Shown here: positions 7,089-14,801 of the stretch, one piece after another | Numbering within the stretch: the first letter of the stretch is position 1 | Layout: the number at the start of each line of letters is the position of its first letter | Assembly (NCBI GenBank): GCA_028713155.1 | Contig: JAQTPA010000015.1 | Coordinates: 1-34,819, forward strand | From: Candidatus Omnitrophota bacterium | Lineage (GTDB): Bacteria > Omnitrophota > Gorgyraeia > Gygaellales > Profunditerraquicolaceae | Length of the DNA: 34,819 nt | Direction of reading: 5' to 3' | The notes under the pieces: model-generated | What the model was told of the DNA's origin: nothing | Seen by the model: the letters and a program-made list of their open reading frames with translations, nothing else | The model's database searches: none | Program-made: the position numbers and the translations under genes

Positions 7089-8057
7089 ATGCCGCAGGTA
7101 AAAGAAATAACCGCAGGTTCTTTAGATACGAAAGAATTCATCCGGGAAAAAACTTCAGAGATCTCCGCGATGGTCGGCCAGGGAGTGGCGATTAACGCCC
7201 TTTCCGGAGGCGTAGACTCTGCGCTAGTGACGATGCTCGGGTACAAGGCCTTGGGGGAGAGGCTGAAGACCTATTTTGTTGATAATGGGATTATGCGCGA
7301 AGGTGAGGCGCAGCAGATAGTTTCCGTCTTTAAAAAGCTGGGAGTCAATGTTGAGATAATTGACGCGCAGGATGAATTCTTCAACGCCCTTAAGGGCATT
7401 GAAGAGCCCGAGGCCAAGCGGGAGGCGATTACCCAGACTTTTTATAAGAAAGTCTTCGGTAATTTAGTAAAAAAGAGCGGGGCAAAATATCTTTTGCAGG
7501 GGACTATTCTTACGGATATTGACGAAACAGTTGCCGGGATTAAGCGTCAGCATAATGTCTTTGAACAGTTAGGTATTGACCCGCAAGAAGCCTTCGGATA
7601 TAAAATTCTTGAGCCGTTAGTGCAGTTAAGGAAAGACGGCGTACGTAAGGTCGCCGAAGATTTAGGGTTACCCGCCTTGATTTTTAAGCGTATGCCTTTT
7701 CCCGGTCCGGCGCTAGCAGCGCGCGTGATCGGAGAGGCAACCCGGGAGCGTATTTGTCTGGTGCGTAAGGCAACAGCAATTCTCGAGCAAGAATTGACGG
7801 CGGTCAAGGCATTTCAATATATGGCTATACTGCATAATGATCGGGTTACCGGAATGCGCGATAATAAGAGAGAGTTCGGCCAGCAGATTGAGGTCCGCTG
7901 CTGGGATAGCGTTGACGCGCGCAGGGCCAGTCCAACCCGCCTGGATTTTGCTATCCTGGAAAAGTTAGCGGACAGGATCCTGGCTGAAGTTGACGGCGTA
8001 GTCAGCGTTACCTATAATATCGCCAGTAAGCCGCCTTCAACCATGGAGGCAATATAG
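7089..8057 (+). CDS. guaA: Stand-alone GMP synthase-type ATP pyrophosphatase
   Basis: A 322-residue protein matching only the C-terminal part of bacterial GuaA: the ATP-PPase domain with PP-loop ALSGGVDSALV, the FVDNGIMREGEAQQ segment, the LLQGTI and FPGPALAARV motifs, and the dimerisation domain ending KPPSTMEAI. The N-terminal glutaminase (GATase) domain of ordinary two-domain GuaA is absent, as in archaea where GMP synthase is split. It would adenylate XMP and aminate it to GMP using ammonia from a partner or the medium. Family motifs are altered in places: the E. coli end KPPATIEWE is KPPSTMEAI, and the loop after RQHNV is different, so a related amidation cannot be excluded. The track's GTG start at 7083 is replaced by ATG 7089, which has GGGAGG at good spacing. 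Confidence 0.8.
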   Translation: MPQVKEITAGSLDTKEFIREKTSEISAMVGQGVAINALSGGVDSALVTMLGYKALGERLKTYFVDNGIMREGEAQQIVSVFKKLGVNVEIIDAQDEFFNALKGIEEPEAKREAITQTFYKKVFGNLVKKSGAKYLLQGTILTDIDETVAGIKRQHNVFEQLGIDPQEAFGYKILEPLVQLRKDGVRKVAEDLGLPALIFKRMPFPGPALAARVIGEATRERICLVRKATAILEQELTAVKAFQYMAILHNDRVTGMRDNKREFGQQIEVRCWDSVDARRASPTRLDFAILEKLADRILAEVDGVVSVTYNIASKPPSTMEAI

Positions 8058-8062
8058 TATAA

Positions 8063-8215
8063 ATGAAAATTCAACTTTATCAGATCGTAGCGGTATTAGG
8101 GTCATTAATGCTTATGGCAGCCGGGTTATTGAGGCTGGCGCATTCAGGCAGCCCGAAAGAATTAATTATTGCCATCCTGTATTTTTTTGCCAACATCTTT
8201 ATTTTTTGCTTCTGA
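8063..8215 (+). CDS. 50-residue membrane peptide, unknown
   Basis: A short ORF below the track cut-off, starting at an ATG six bases after the GMP synthase-like stop. It encodes two hydrophobic helices (roughly residues 7-24 and 34-50) joined by a short polar loop RLAHSGSPKE, ending FIFCF. There is no clear Shine-Dalgarno of its own, so translation may be coupled to the gene before it. The next gene, the CaCA exchanger, starts 27 bases later. It could be a small helper of the transporters downstream, but this is only position-based; no family is recognised. Confidence 0.5.
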   Translation: MKIQLYQIVAVLGSLMLMAAGLLRLAHSGSPKELIIAILYFFANIFIFCF

Positions 8216-8242
8216 ATGATAAGTTAACCAAACGAGGAAAAA

Positions 8243-9268
8243 ATGATTCTTATATGGTTGAAATTCATGGTTTGTGCCGGGATAATTGTTTACAGCGGCA
8301 AGCGGGTTGCCAGATACGGGGATGCTATCGCAGAGAAGACCGGCCTGGGAGGCTTATGGATCGGCGTAATACTGGTAGCCCTGGCCACCAGCCTTCCCGA
8401 ATTATTTACCGGCGTGGGAAGCACGGTCTTTATTAATGCCCCTGATCTTACCGTAGGCAATTTATTCGGAGCAAATTCCTATAATCTTTTGAATATCGCC
8501 GTATTAGATGGTGTAAGCCGGGGTACTCCTCTATTAAGCTCAATTTCCCTAGGACAGACTTTAACCGCCGGTTTGAGCCTTATTCCTCTGTCCATTGCCG
8601 CTGTCGGTTTATTCTTAAGTTCAAAATTACCGCAGGTTGCTTTCGTGAATATCAGCTTATACAGTTTTTTGATTATTACCGCCTACTTTATTTCGGTAAG
8701 GATAGTCTTCGGGTTCGAGAAAAAAGAGCAGCAGATATTAAAGGAGATACATAAAGAAGAAAAGGCCCTGTTTAAATATGACGGTATAACATTAAAAACA
8801 GCCTGTATCCGTTACGGGCTAGCGGCGTTAATTATTGCGGCTGCCGGGATTTGGCTTGCCTATATCGGCGATGAATTAGCCGGGGGTTTAAATCTGGGGC
8901 GGAGCTTTGTCGGCAGCCTCCTGCTTGGCCTTGCTACCACCCTGCCGGAGATAACGGTTTCGCTTGCCGCTATCCGCCTAGGCGCAAAAGAACTGGCAGT
9001 AGCCAATATGCTCGGCTCAAACCTGTTTAATATGGTAATTATTTTTATTAACGACCTTCTTTACAGGAAAGCCCCGATCTTTAGCGCAATATCCGGCCAG
9101 CACGTCTTTACTGCTTTTATCGTGATTATTATGACCGCGATAGTTATTGCCGGTTTAATTTTAAAACCAAAAAAGAAAACCCGGATAGGTTTAAGCGTTT
9201 ATGCTCTAGCTTTAATCATAGTTTTTATCTTAGGTGCCTATATTAACTTCGCATTGGGTGGAAAATGA
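8243..9268 (+). CDS. CaCA-family Na+/Ca2+ (cation/H+) exchanger, YrbG-like
   Basis: A 341-residue inner-membrane antiporter with about ten helices and the internal duplication of the CaCA family. The first alpha repeat is ALATSLPELFTG followed by VGNLFGANSYNLL; the second is GLATTLPEITVS followed by VANMLGSNLFNM. The glutamates in the SLPEL and TLPEI motifs are the cation ligands of the family. Between the halves lies a short charged cytoplasmic loop (FEKKEQQILKEIHKEEK). Such exchangers expel Ca2+ using Na+ or H+. GAGG precedes the ATG. The stop overlaps the start of a Ca2+ P-type ATPase by four bases (ATGA), so secondary and primary calcium exporters are made together. Confidence 0.9.
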   Translation: MILIWLKFMVCAGIIVYSGKRVARYGDAIAEKTGLGGLWIGVILVALATSLPELFTGVGSTVFINAPDLTVGNLFGANSYNLLNIAVLDGVSRGTPLLSSISLGQTLTAGLSLIPLSIAAVGLFLSSKLPQVAFVNISLYSFLIITAYFISVRIVFGFEKKEQQILKEIHKEEKALFKYDGITLKTACIRYGLAALIIAAAGIWLAYIGDELAGGLNLGRSFVGSLLLGLATTLPEITVSLAAIRLGAKELAVANMLGSNLFNMVIIFINDLLYRKAPIFSAISGQHVFTAFIVIIMTAIVIAGLILKPKKKTRIGLSVYALALIIVFILGAYINFALGGK

Positions 9269-11961
9269 GTGAAAATAAATTTTATAATTTAACCGCAGAG
9301 CAAGCCGGGTTATCCTTGAATACGAGCCTGGAAGCCGGGCTGAGCGCAGCAGAGGCTAAGCAGCGCCTGGAGCAATCCGGTTTAAACCAGCTTTTGGCCA
9401 AGAAAGGCATTACGCCTTTAGATATTCTTCTGGGTCAGTTTAAGGATTTTATAATCTGGATCCTAATCGCTGCGGCGTTAGTCTCCGGATTCCTGCAGGA
9501 GTGGGTGGATGCGCTGGCGATTATCGCGATTGTTATATTGAATGCGCTGATGGGATTTATCCAGGAATACCGGGCGGAAAAATCTCTGGCCGCTTTGAAG
9601 AAATTATCCAACCCGGCCTCAAAAGTTATCCGTGAAGGCAGGCGTAGTATTATTTCTTCTTTAGAGCTGGTTTACGGCGATTTGCTAGAGCTGGAGGCCG
9701 GGGACAGTATTCCTGCCGATAGCCGGCTTGTCTGGGCTACTTCCAATTTAACCGTTCAGGAGGCCAGCCTTACCGGAGAATCTACCCCGGTTGCTAAAAC
9801 TATCCGGGCTTTAGACGAAAAGGAAGTAGCGTTGGCTGACCGGGCGAATATGGTTTATCTGGGTACTTCCGTGGCTTCCGGAAAAGCCAGGGCATTAGTT
9901 GTGGATACCGGTATGCAGACAGAGCTGGGCAAGATCGCCGGGATGGTGCAGGATATCCGGCACGAGCCTACTCCTTTACAGAAGAAGCTAGAAGAATTCG
10001 GCAAATGGATTGTAGTCTTATGTTTTATACTGGTGGGATTGGTCTTTTTGCTGGAGTGGTTGCGCGGAGGGGAAATCGTAGAAATATTTTTGACTGCGGT
10101 AAGTTTGGCGGTTGCCGCTATTCCCGAAGGGCTGCCGGCGGTAGTCACTATAGCTTTAGCCTTAGGGGTACATCGCATGGTCAAGCGCCATGCGCTTATC
10201 CGCAAGCTTCCCTCGGTAGAAACCCTGGGCTGCGCGACGGTTATCTGCTCGGATAAAACCGGGACCCTGACTAAAAACGAGATGACTGTGCAAAAAGTTT
10301 TTACAGGGGCAGGGCTCTTTACGGTCAGCGGTATCGGCTATGCCCCCCAAGGAGAATTTACCCTGGATAAAAACCGGATTGACCCTTACGCTTATCCGGA
10401 TTTAGATAAGGTATTGCGTTGTTCCGTCTTATGTAACGCTGCGCAGCTGGTTGAAGAGAACGCCGTTTATAAGATAATCGGCGACCCTACGGAAGGGGCT
10501 CTTTTGACTGCTGCCGCCAAAGCGGATATCTGGAAAGAACGCCTGGAGCAGGAATTTTCTTTTATTGACGAGATACCCTTTGATTCGGAACGTAAGATAA
10601 TGACGATAATCCGTAAGTCTAGTAGCGGCCCTATTGCTTTCGTTAAGGGCGCTCCCGATATACTGATAGACCGCTGCGTAAGTATCGAAGAGAAGAGCGC
10701 CGTCAGGGGATTGACTAGTGAAGATAAGGAAACTATCCAAAAGGCGAATGATAGCTTAGCTGCTCAAGCGATGCGTGTTTTAGCGGTCGCCTACAGGGTT
10801 TTAGATAATGCGCAGGATAAATATGCACCCGAGGCAATCGAAAAAGGCCTTACCTTTGCCGGCCTGGTGGCGATGATCGACCCCCCCAGGGAGGAAGTCA
10901 AGCAGGCTATTCAGGAATGTAAGGCTTCCGGGATAAAAACAGTAATGATTACCGGTGACCATAAAAATACGGCAGTCGCCATTGCCCGGAAACTCGGGTT
11001 TTTTGACGAAAATTCCCTGGCCCTTAGCGGCGAGGAACTGGATACGCTCAGCGACGACGAGTTATACAGCAGAGTAGAAAAGATTTCCGTTTACGCCCGT
11101 GTTTCTCCGGAGCATAAATTACGGGTGGTGCGGGCCTGGCGCAGGCGCGGCGATGTCGTGGCGATGACCGGCGACGGGGTGAATGATGCCCCGGCAGTAA
11201 AAGAGGCCGATATTGGCGTAGCCATGGGCATCACCGGGACAGATGTCACCAAGGAAGTATCCGACATGGTAGTGACGGATGATAATTTTGCTTCAATTGT
11301 TTCGGCCGTGGAAGAGGGCAGGGGGATCTACGATAATATAAGGAAATTTATTCATTACCTTCTTTCCTGTAATGTCGGGGAAATATTAGTCATGTTTGTT
11401 TCTTCGTTAGTCGGCCTGCCCATTCCCTTATTGCCGATCCATATTCTCTGGGTTAATTTGGTGACCGACGGCTTGCCGGCGCTGGCCTTAGGAATTGACC
11501 CGGTTGACCCGCATATTATGCAGCGGCCTCCGCGTAAACCAAACGAAGCAGTGGTAACCAAGCAGAGGGCGTTATTGATGCTGGCCCAGGGAGCGTTTAT
11601 CGCTTTCTGCAGTTTATTTGCTTTTATCTTCGTTTTGTTTATAGAAAAGGAAGGAATAGGCCGCGCCAGGACAGCGGCGTTTGTGGTGCTTGCCTGCAGC
11701 CAGTTATTCCACGCTTTTAACTGCAGGAATATGTCCGTATCTTTATTCAAGATAGGTATCTTTACTAACAAGAAGCTGCTTTATGCTACCGGTATTTCTT
11801 TTATCCTGCAGATGGGGGTAGTCTATTTGCCCTTCCTGCAGAAGGTGTTCAAGACCGAAGCCTTGGGTTTGTTTGATTGGATCCTGGTTGTGGGGATCTC
11901 TTCGCTTCCGCTATGGGCGATGGAGGCGTGGAAAGCAGTTAAAAGCGCAAAAGAGAGGTGA
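9265..11961 (+). CDS. P-type Ca2+-transporting ATPase (P2 type, SERCA-like)
   Basis: A 898-residue cation pump of the inner membrane. Motifs in order: the N-terminal cation-ATPase domain, actuator loop LTGEST, M4 AIPEGLPAVV, phosphorylation site DKTGTLTKNE, nucleotide-binding KGAPD, hinge MITGDH and MTGDGVNDAPA, then M5-M10. Calcium ligands known from SERCA are all recognisable: Glu in PEGLP (M4), Asn and Glu in CNVGEIL (M5), and Asn, Thr, Asp in NLVTDG (M6). This favours Ca2+, perhaps Mn2+, over Na+/K+ or Mg2+. The length is that of bacterial family members. The ATG overlaps the exchanger stop, and the stop is five bases before the DUF502 ATG, so the three genes form an operon for calcium homeostasis. 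Confidence 0.93.
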   Translation: MSENKFYNLTAEQAGLSLNTSLEAGLSAAEAKQRLEQSGLNQLLAKKGITPLDILLGQFKDFIIWILIAAALVSGFLQEWVDALAIIAIVILNALMGFIQEYRAEKSLAALKKLSNPASKVIREGRRSIISSLELVYGDLLELEAGDSIPADSRLVWATSNLTVQEASLTGESTPVAKTIRALDEKEVALADRANMVYLGTSVASGKARALVVDTGMQTELGKIAGMVQDIRHEPTPLQKKLEEFGKWIVVLCFILVGLVFLLEWLRGGEIVEIFLTAVSLAVAAIPEGLPAVVTIALALGVHRMVKRHALIRKLPSVETLGCATVICSDKTGTLTKNEMTVQKVFTGAGLFTVSGIGYAPQGEFTLDKNRIDPYAYPDLDKVLRCSVLCNAAQLVEENAVYKIIGDPTEGALLTAAAKADIWKERLEQEFSFIDEIPFDSERKIMTIIRKSSSGPIAFVKGAPDILIDRCVSIEEKSAVRGLTSEDKETIQKANDSLAAQAMRVLAVAYRVLDNAQDKYAPEAIEKGLTFAGLVAMIDPPREEVKQAIQECKASGIKTVMITGDHKNTAVAIARKLGFFDENSLALSGEELDTLSDDELYSRVEKISVYARVSPEHKLRVVRAWRRRGDVVAMTGDGVNDAPAVKEADIGVAMGITGTDVTKEVSDMVVTDDNFASIVSAVEEGRGIYDNIRKFIHYLLSCNVGEILVMFVSSLVGLPIPLLPIHILWVNLVTDGLPALALGIDPVDPHIMQRPPRKPNEAVVTKQRALLMLAQGAFIAFCSLFAFIFVLFIEKEGIGRARTAAFVVLACSQLFHAFNCRNMSVSLFKIGIFTNKKLLYATGISFILQMGVVYLPFLQKVFKTEALGLFDWILVVGISSLPLWAMEAWKAVKSAKER

Positions 11962-11966
11962 TCGTT

Positions 11967-12560
11967 ATGAAAAGATTAAAGCGCTATTTTGCCGCCGGAA
12001 TACTCGTGGGCCTGCCGGTATTTCTCACTTTTTACCTGCTTTTTATTATTTTTAAATTTCTGGATAGCCTCTTTGGGGTAATTATCAATAAATATTTAGA
12101 GGAGGTATTAGGTTTTACTCTTCCCGGCATAGGCCTTATCTTAGGAATATTGCTTATTCTGATAATCGGGTTTGTCGTTTCGCATTTATTGAGTAAAAAG
12201 GCATTGCCTGTAATCGAAGGGTGGTTTTTAAAATTACCCGCTATCCGCCAGGTCTATCCCCCCATAAAAGAAATAGTAGGTTTTATTTTTTCCAGGGACA
12301 AGCCCGCATTCAAGAAGGTAGTTTTAGTGGAATACCCTTGCGCCGGGATCTGGTCAGTGGGTTTTATGACTAATGATGGCTTCCGGGAGGCCCAGGAGAA
12401 GCTCGGCCAGGAGCTGGTGCATATTTTAATCGGCTCAACCCCCAGCCCGTGGAGCGGTTTTTTTATCTTAGTTCCCAAGGTTAAGGTGAAATTCCTGGAG
12501 ATGTCGGTTGAGGAAGGGATGAAACTGATAATCTCAGGAGGGATACTTAAGCCAGCCTAG
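11967..12560 (+). CDS. DUF502 family membrane protein
   Basis: A 197-residue protein of the DUF502 family, known in many bacteria and in plants (LCV/COV1-like) but without a settled biochemical role. The pattern fits: short basic N-terminus MKRLKRYFAAG, two transmembrane helices (about 8-30 and 50-72), then a soluble beta-rich domain with the family's PAIRQVYPPIKEI, VLVEYP and PSPWSGFFILVP motifs. The track uses a GTG at 11958, which would overlap the ATPase gene; the ATG at 11967 has GAGAGG upstream and gives the usual MKR start. It is the last gene of the calcium unit and converges on the minus-strand gene. Confidence 0.88.
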   Translation: MKRLKRYFAAGILVGLPVFLTFYLLFIIFKFLDSLFGVIINKYLEEVLGFTLPGIGLILGILLILIIGFVVSHLLSKKALPVIEGWFLKLPAIRQVYPPIKEIVGFIFSRDKPAFKKVVLVEYPCAGIWSVGFMTNDGFREAQEKLGQELVHILIGSTPSPWSGFFILVPKVKVKFLEMSVEEGMKLIISGGILKPA

Positions 12561-12587
12561 AGGGAAGTTTTTTAAAAGAGGCCAAGG

Positions 12588-13052
12588 CTAGTCTTGTTTA
12601 AAGAGGGTTTTATCCTCTTGGGTTAATTCCCCGCAAAAAATCCACACCGAAATCTGCAGGCGTTCATCGAGTATTCTGATAATTTTTCCGCTTTGCTGGA
12701 TATGCTGGCCCTTATCAATATCTTTTACCTTATCTTTGTCTTTAAAAAGGAAGGCCAACTGGTAGGTAACATTATTTTTTGTTTTTTGCGGAATGGTGCT
12801 GACCTGGTAGTAAGTACTGCCCAGGTCGTTCGTCGTATCAAAGAAATCATATTCTCCCGCATTGCTGACTGTCCCGGCGCAAGAGATCTCCTTGCCCAGG
12901 CTGTCTTTTAAGACCTGCGTCTTTTGCAAATCCGTCGCCTTATAGAAATTATCAACCAACCCTTCAATATCCATTGCCGCAGCATAGGAAAGTCTGTTTA
13001 ATCCTAAAAGAACGGCTAAAGAAAACGCACTGACCAGCAATATTTTTTTCAT
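12588..13052 (-). CDS. Secreted OB-fold-like protein (tRNA_anti-like)
   Basis: A 154-residue exported protein, the only convincing minus-strand gene. It starts MKKILLVSAFSLAVLLG and has a signal peptide that probably ends at SYA or AAA (residues 23-26). The mature part suggests an OB fold of the tRNA_anti-like type: GKEISCAGTVSNAGEYD, a strand pair around YYQVST and VTYQLAFLFKD, and GQHIQQSGKIIRILDE. A pair of cysteines could make a disulfide. GGGGAGG precedes the ATG. It is transcribed divergently from the winged-helix/TolC operon, with promoters about 33 bases apart, so the two may respond to the same signal. The family call is tentative and the function unknown. Confidence 0.7.
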   Translation of the reverse strand: MKKILLVSAFSLAVLLGLNRLSYAAAMDIEGLVDNFYKATDLQKTQVLKDSLGKEISCAGTVSNAGEYDFFDTTNDLGSTYYQVSTIPQKTKNNVTYQLAFLFKDKDKVKDIDKGQHIQQSGKIIRILDERLQISVWIFCGELTQEDKTLFKQD

Positions 13053-13072
13053 CTATTCCTCCCCTTGGCTAT

Positions 13073-13100
13073 ATTATACTTTTTTAAAAAAGTATTGCAA
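13073..13100 (-). promoter_or_regulatory. Minus-strand promoter for the secreted OB-fold gene
   Basis: On the minus strand, TTGCAA, a 16-base spacer holding CTTTTTTAAAAAAG, and TATAAT. It gives a short leader before the GGGGAGG site of the gene ending at 12588. Confidence 0.6.
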
Positions 13101-13132
13101 GTATTTTTGGGAGACTGATCCCAAGAAATAAC

Positions 13133-13161
13133 TTGACAAATATATGTAAAATACATATAAT
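13133..13161 (+). promoter_or_regulatory. Consensus promoter of the winged-helix/TolC operon
   Basis: A perfect consensus: TTGACA (13133-13138), a 17-base spacer and TATAAT (13156-13161). Transcription should start near 13168. Such a strong promoter, overlaid by palindromes, implies repression. Confidence 0.85.
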
Positions 13162-13200
13162 TATATTCAAATGAATATCTTTATATGCAAAATACATATT
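13141..13200 (+). promoter_or_regulatory. Triple palindromic operator array
   Basis: Three inverted repeats lie in a row. Site 1 is TATATGTA-AAA-TACATATA (13141-13159, perfect), filling the space between -35 and -10. Site 2 is ATATTCA-AA-TGAATAT (13163-13178, perfect) over the start site. Site 3 is TATATGCA-AAA-TACATATT (13182-13200, near-perfect copy of site 1) in the leader. Centres are at 13150, 13170.5 and 13191, that is two helical turns apart. The winged-helix domain encoded just downstream is the obvious candidate binder. Confidence 0.75.
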
Positions 13201-13211
13201 AGGAGCCGGGG

Positions 13212-14801
13212 ATGAAGAGTTTTTCGAAAAACACCCTTAGGCTCCTTAAAGTTTTTTACAGCCATCCGGAGCAGCAGTATTATATCCAGGAATTGGGGCG
13301 CCTCTTGAAAACCAAGCCCGGGGTTTTTCAGAGGACTCTTTATAACCTGCAGAAAGAAGGGGTTTTACAGAGCTATTACCGGGCGAATGCCAGGTTCTTC
13401 AGCCTCAATAAAAATTATCCTTTTTATAAAGAATTTAAAAGCATTGTCCAGAAGACAGCCAGGCTTGCGCTCAGCGCAGTTATTGCCGGCTTGTTCTTAC
13501 TGAACAGCTCGAGCGGATTTTGTGCGGAGAATAATCCAGAGACCCTGGTGCTTACTTCGCTGGAAGATGCGATTAAAATAGCGTTTAAAAATAATAAGGA
13601 TATCCGGATACAGGAATACGCGCTGAAAGTCGCTGACGCGGGGATACTGGATGCTAGAAGCGCGTTTTTGCCTAAGGTTGATTTCAATGCCGGTTATACG
13701 CGTAATGCCGCGGTGCTCAGCAGTGCCAGCAGCGGCGGTAAGAAAGACACCGGGGTATTTACCGGGTATAAAAATAATAATCTGATGGGCGTAAGCCTGA
13801 GCGATACTATTTACAACGGCGGAGCCAACATCGCCAGCCTAAGACAGGCTGAGCTGGCCCTAAGCGAACAAAGCCAGACCCTGCGGGCAATCAAGCTTAA
13901 TGTGGAGCTGGAAGCTAAGAGGCTTTATCACGGGCTCCTGCTGGCTTATGAGACAAAACGTATTGCCGAGGACCTCGTAGGGCAGGCAGAAAGCCATTAT
14001 GCAGAAGTAAAAAACAAATTTCAACAAGGGACTGCTTCCAGGTTTGATGTTTTACAGTCTAAGGTGCAGGTTTCACTCCTGGAGCCGCAGCTGATCAATG
14101 CGCAGAATGCCATAGACTTGATCATCGCGGAGATGAATAAACTCCTTGGTTTAAAGATAAGCGACAGGATAATCATCGAGGATAAATTGCTCTATGAACC
14201 CTTTGAGATAAAAGAAGGGGATTTCCTGAAAACCGCCTATCTGAATGAACCGGAGATGATCTTAAGGTCCCTGGGGATAGATATAAGCAAGTGGCAGATC
14301 AAATACGCCCGGGCAGGGTGGCTTCCGCAGCTGGAAACCAACGCCCAGTATTATTATCAGTCCAATAACCCGGGGAACATGTTTAACAGCAGGCATAATA
14401 ATTGGAATATAGGTTTTACCGTGCGCCTGGCGATATTTGACGGATTTTCAACCAAGGCGAAAGTGGACAGCGCCCGGGCCAAGCATATGCAGGCGGTTAT
14501 CAGTAAAGAGAATACGGCTGACCAGGTGGCTGTTGATGTAAGGCAGGCCTGCCTGGATTTGCAGCAGGCAGCCGCCGTAATAAAATCGCAGGAAGATAAT
14601 TTGGAGGATGCCAGGGAAGCTTTGCAGATATCTTATGTCCGTTATAATAACGGCGTAGGCATAAACCTGGATGTGTTGGATGCGCAGGTTTCTTTGGCTA
14701 ACGTAGAAAAGAACCTGGCTGAAAGTACCTACGATTATATTATGGCTAAGGCAAGATTGGACAGGATTATGGGTAATGGTTTTATAGAGGAGGAAAAATG
14801 A
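13212..14801 (+). CDS. Winged-helix regulator fused to TolC-like outer-membrane channel
   Basis: A 529-residue fusion. Residues 7-78 are a winged-helix domain of the ArsR/MarR-like type often seen before nucleotidyltransferase domains: LLKVFYSHPEQQYYIQELGRLL, KTKPGVFQRTLYNLQKEGVL (recognition helix) and wing ARFFSLNK. Residues 83-105 (ARLALSAVIAGLFLLNSS to FCA) look like a signal or anchor with a positive flank. Residues 112-529 are a complete TolC/OEP channel with two repeats (SLEDAIKIAFKNNKDI; FRVRLAIFDGFS-like second repeat). The reading frame is open throughout, no ATG or GTG lies between the domains, and AGGAG precedes the first ATG. Ordinary TolC relatives are about 430-490 residues, so the extension is additional. 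It overlaps the next gene by four bases. The regulator likely binds the palindromes in its own promoter. Confidence 0.85.
   Translation: MKSFSKNTLRLLKVFYSHPEQQYYIQELGRLLKTKPGVFQRTLYNLQKEGVLQSYYRANARFFSLNKNYPFYKEFKSIVQKTARLALSAVIAGLFLLNSSSGFCAENNPETLVLTSLEDAIKIAFKNNKDIRIQEYALKVADAGILDARSAFLPKVDFNAGYTRNAAVLSSASSGGKKDTGVFTGYKNNNLMGVSLSDTIYNGGANIASLRQAELALSEQSQTLRAIKLNVELEAKRLYHGLLLAYETKRIAEDLVGQAESHYAEVKNKFQQGTASRFDVLQSKVQVSLLEPQLINAQNAIDLIIAEMNKLLGLKISDRIIIEDKLLYEPFEIKEGDFLKTAYLNEPEMILRSLGIDISKWQIKYARAGWLPQLETNAQYYYQSNNPGNMFNSRHNNWNIGFTVRLAIFDGFSTKAKVDSARAKHMQAVISKENTADQVAVDVRQACLDLQQAAAVIKSQEDNLEDAREALQISYVRYNNGVGINLDVLDAQVSLANVEKNLAESTYDYIMAKARLDRIMGNGFIEEEK

Noticed and set aside
8206-8436. 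76-residue ORF on the + strand
   Set aside because: It is an out-of-frame shadow of the exchanger gene start and its protein is low quality (RREDRPGRLMDRRN).
12540-12620. Terminator between the convergent DUF502 and OB-fold genes
   Set aside because: AGCCT/AGGCT is only five pairs with a long loop, and the T-run is not placed after a stem. AAGAGG...CCTCTT lies inside the minus-strand coding end.
13440-13530. A separate TolC gene starting inside the fusion ORF
   Set aside because: No ATG or GTG in frame lies before the hydrophobic segment; the only TTG is inside it and has no ribosome site.
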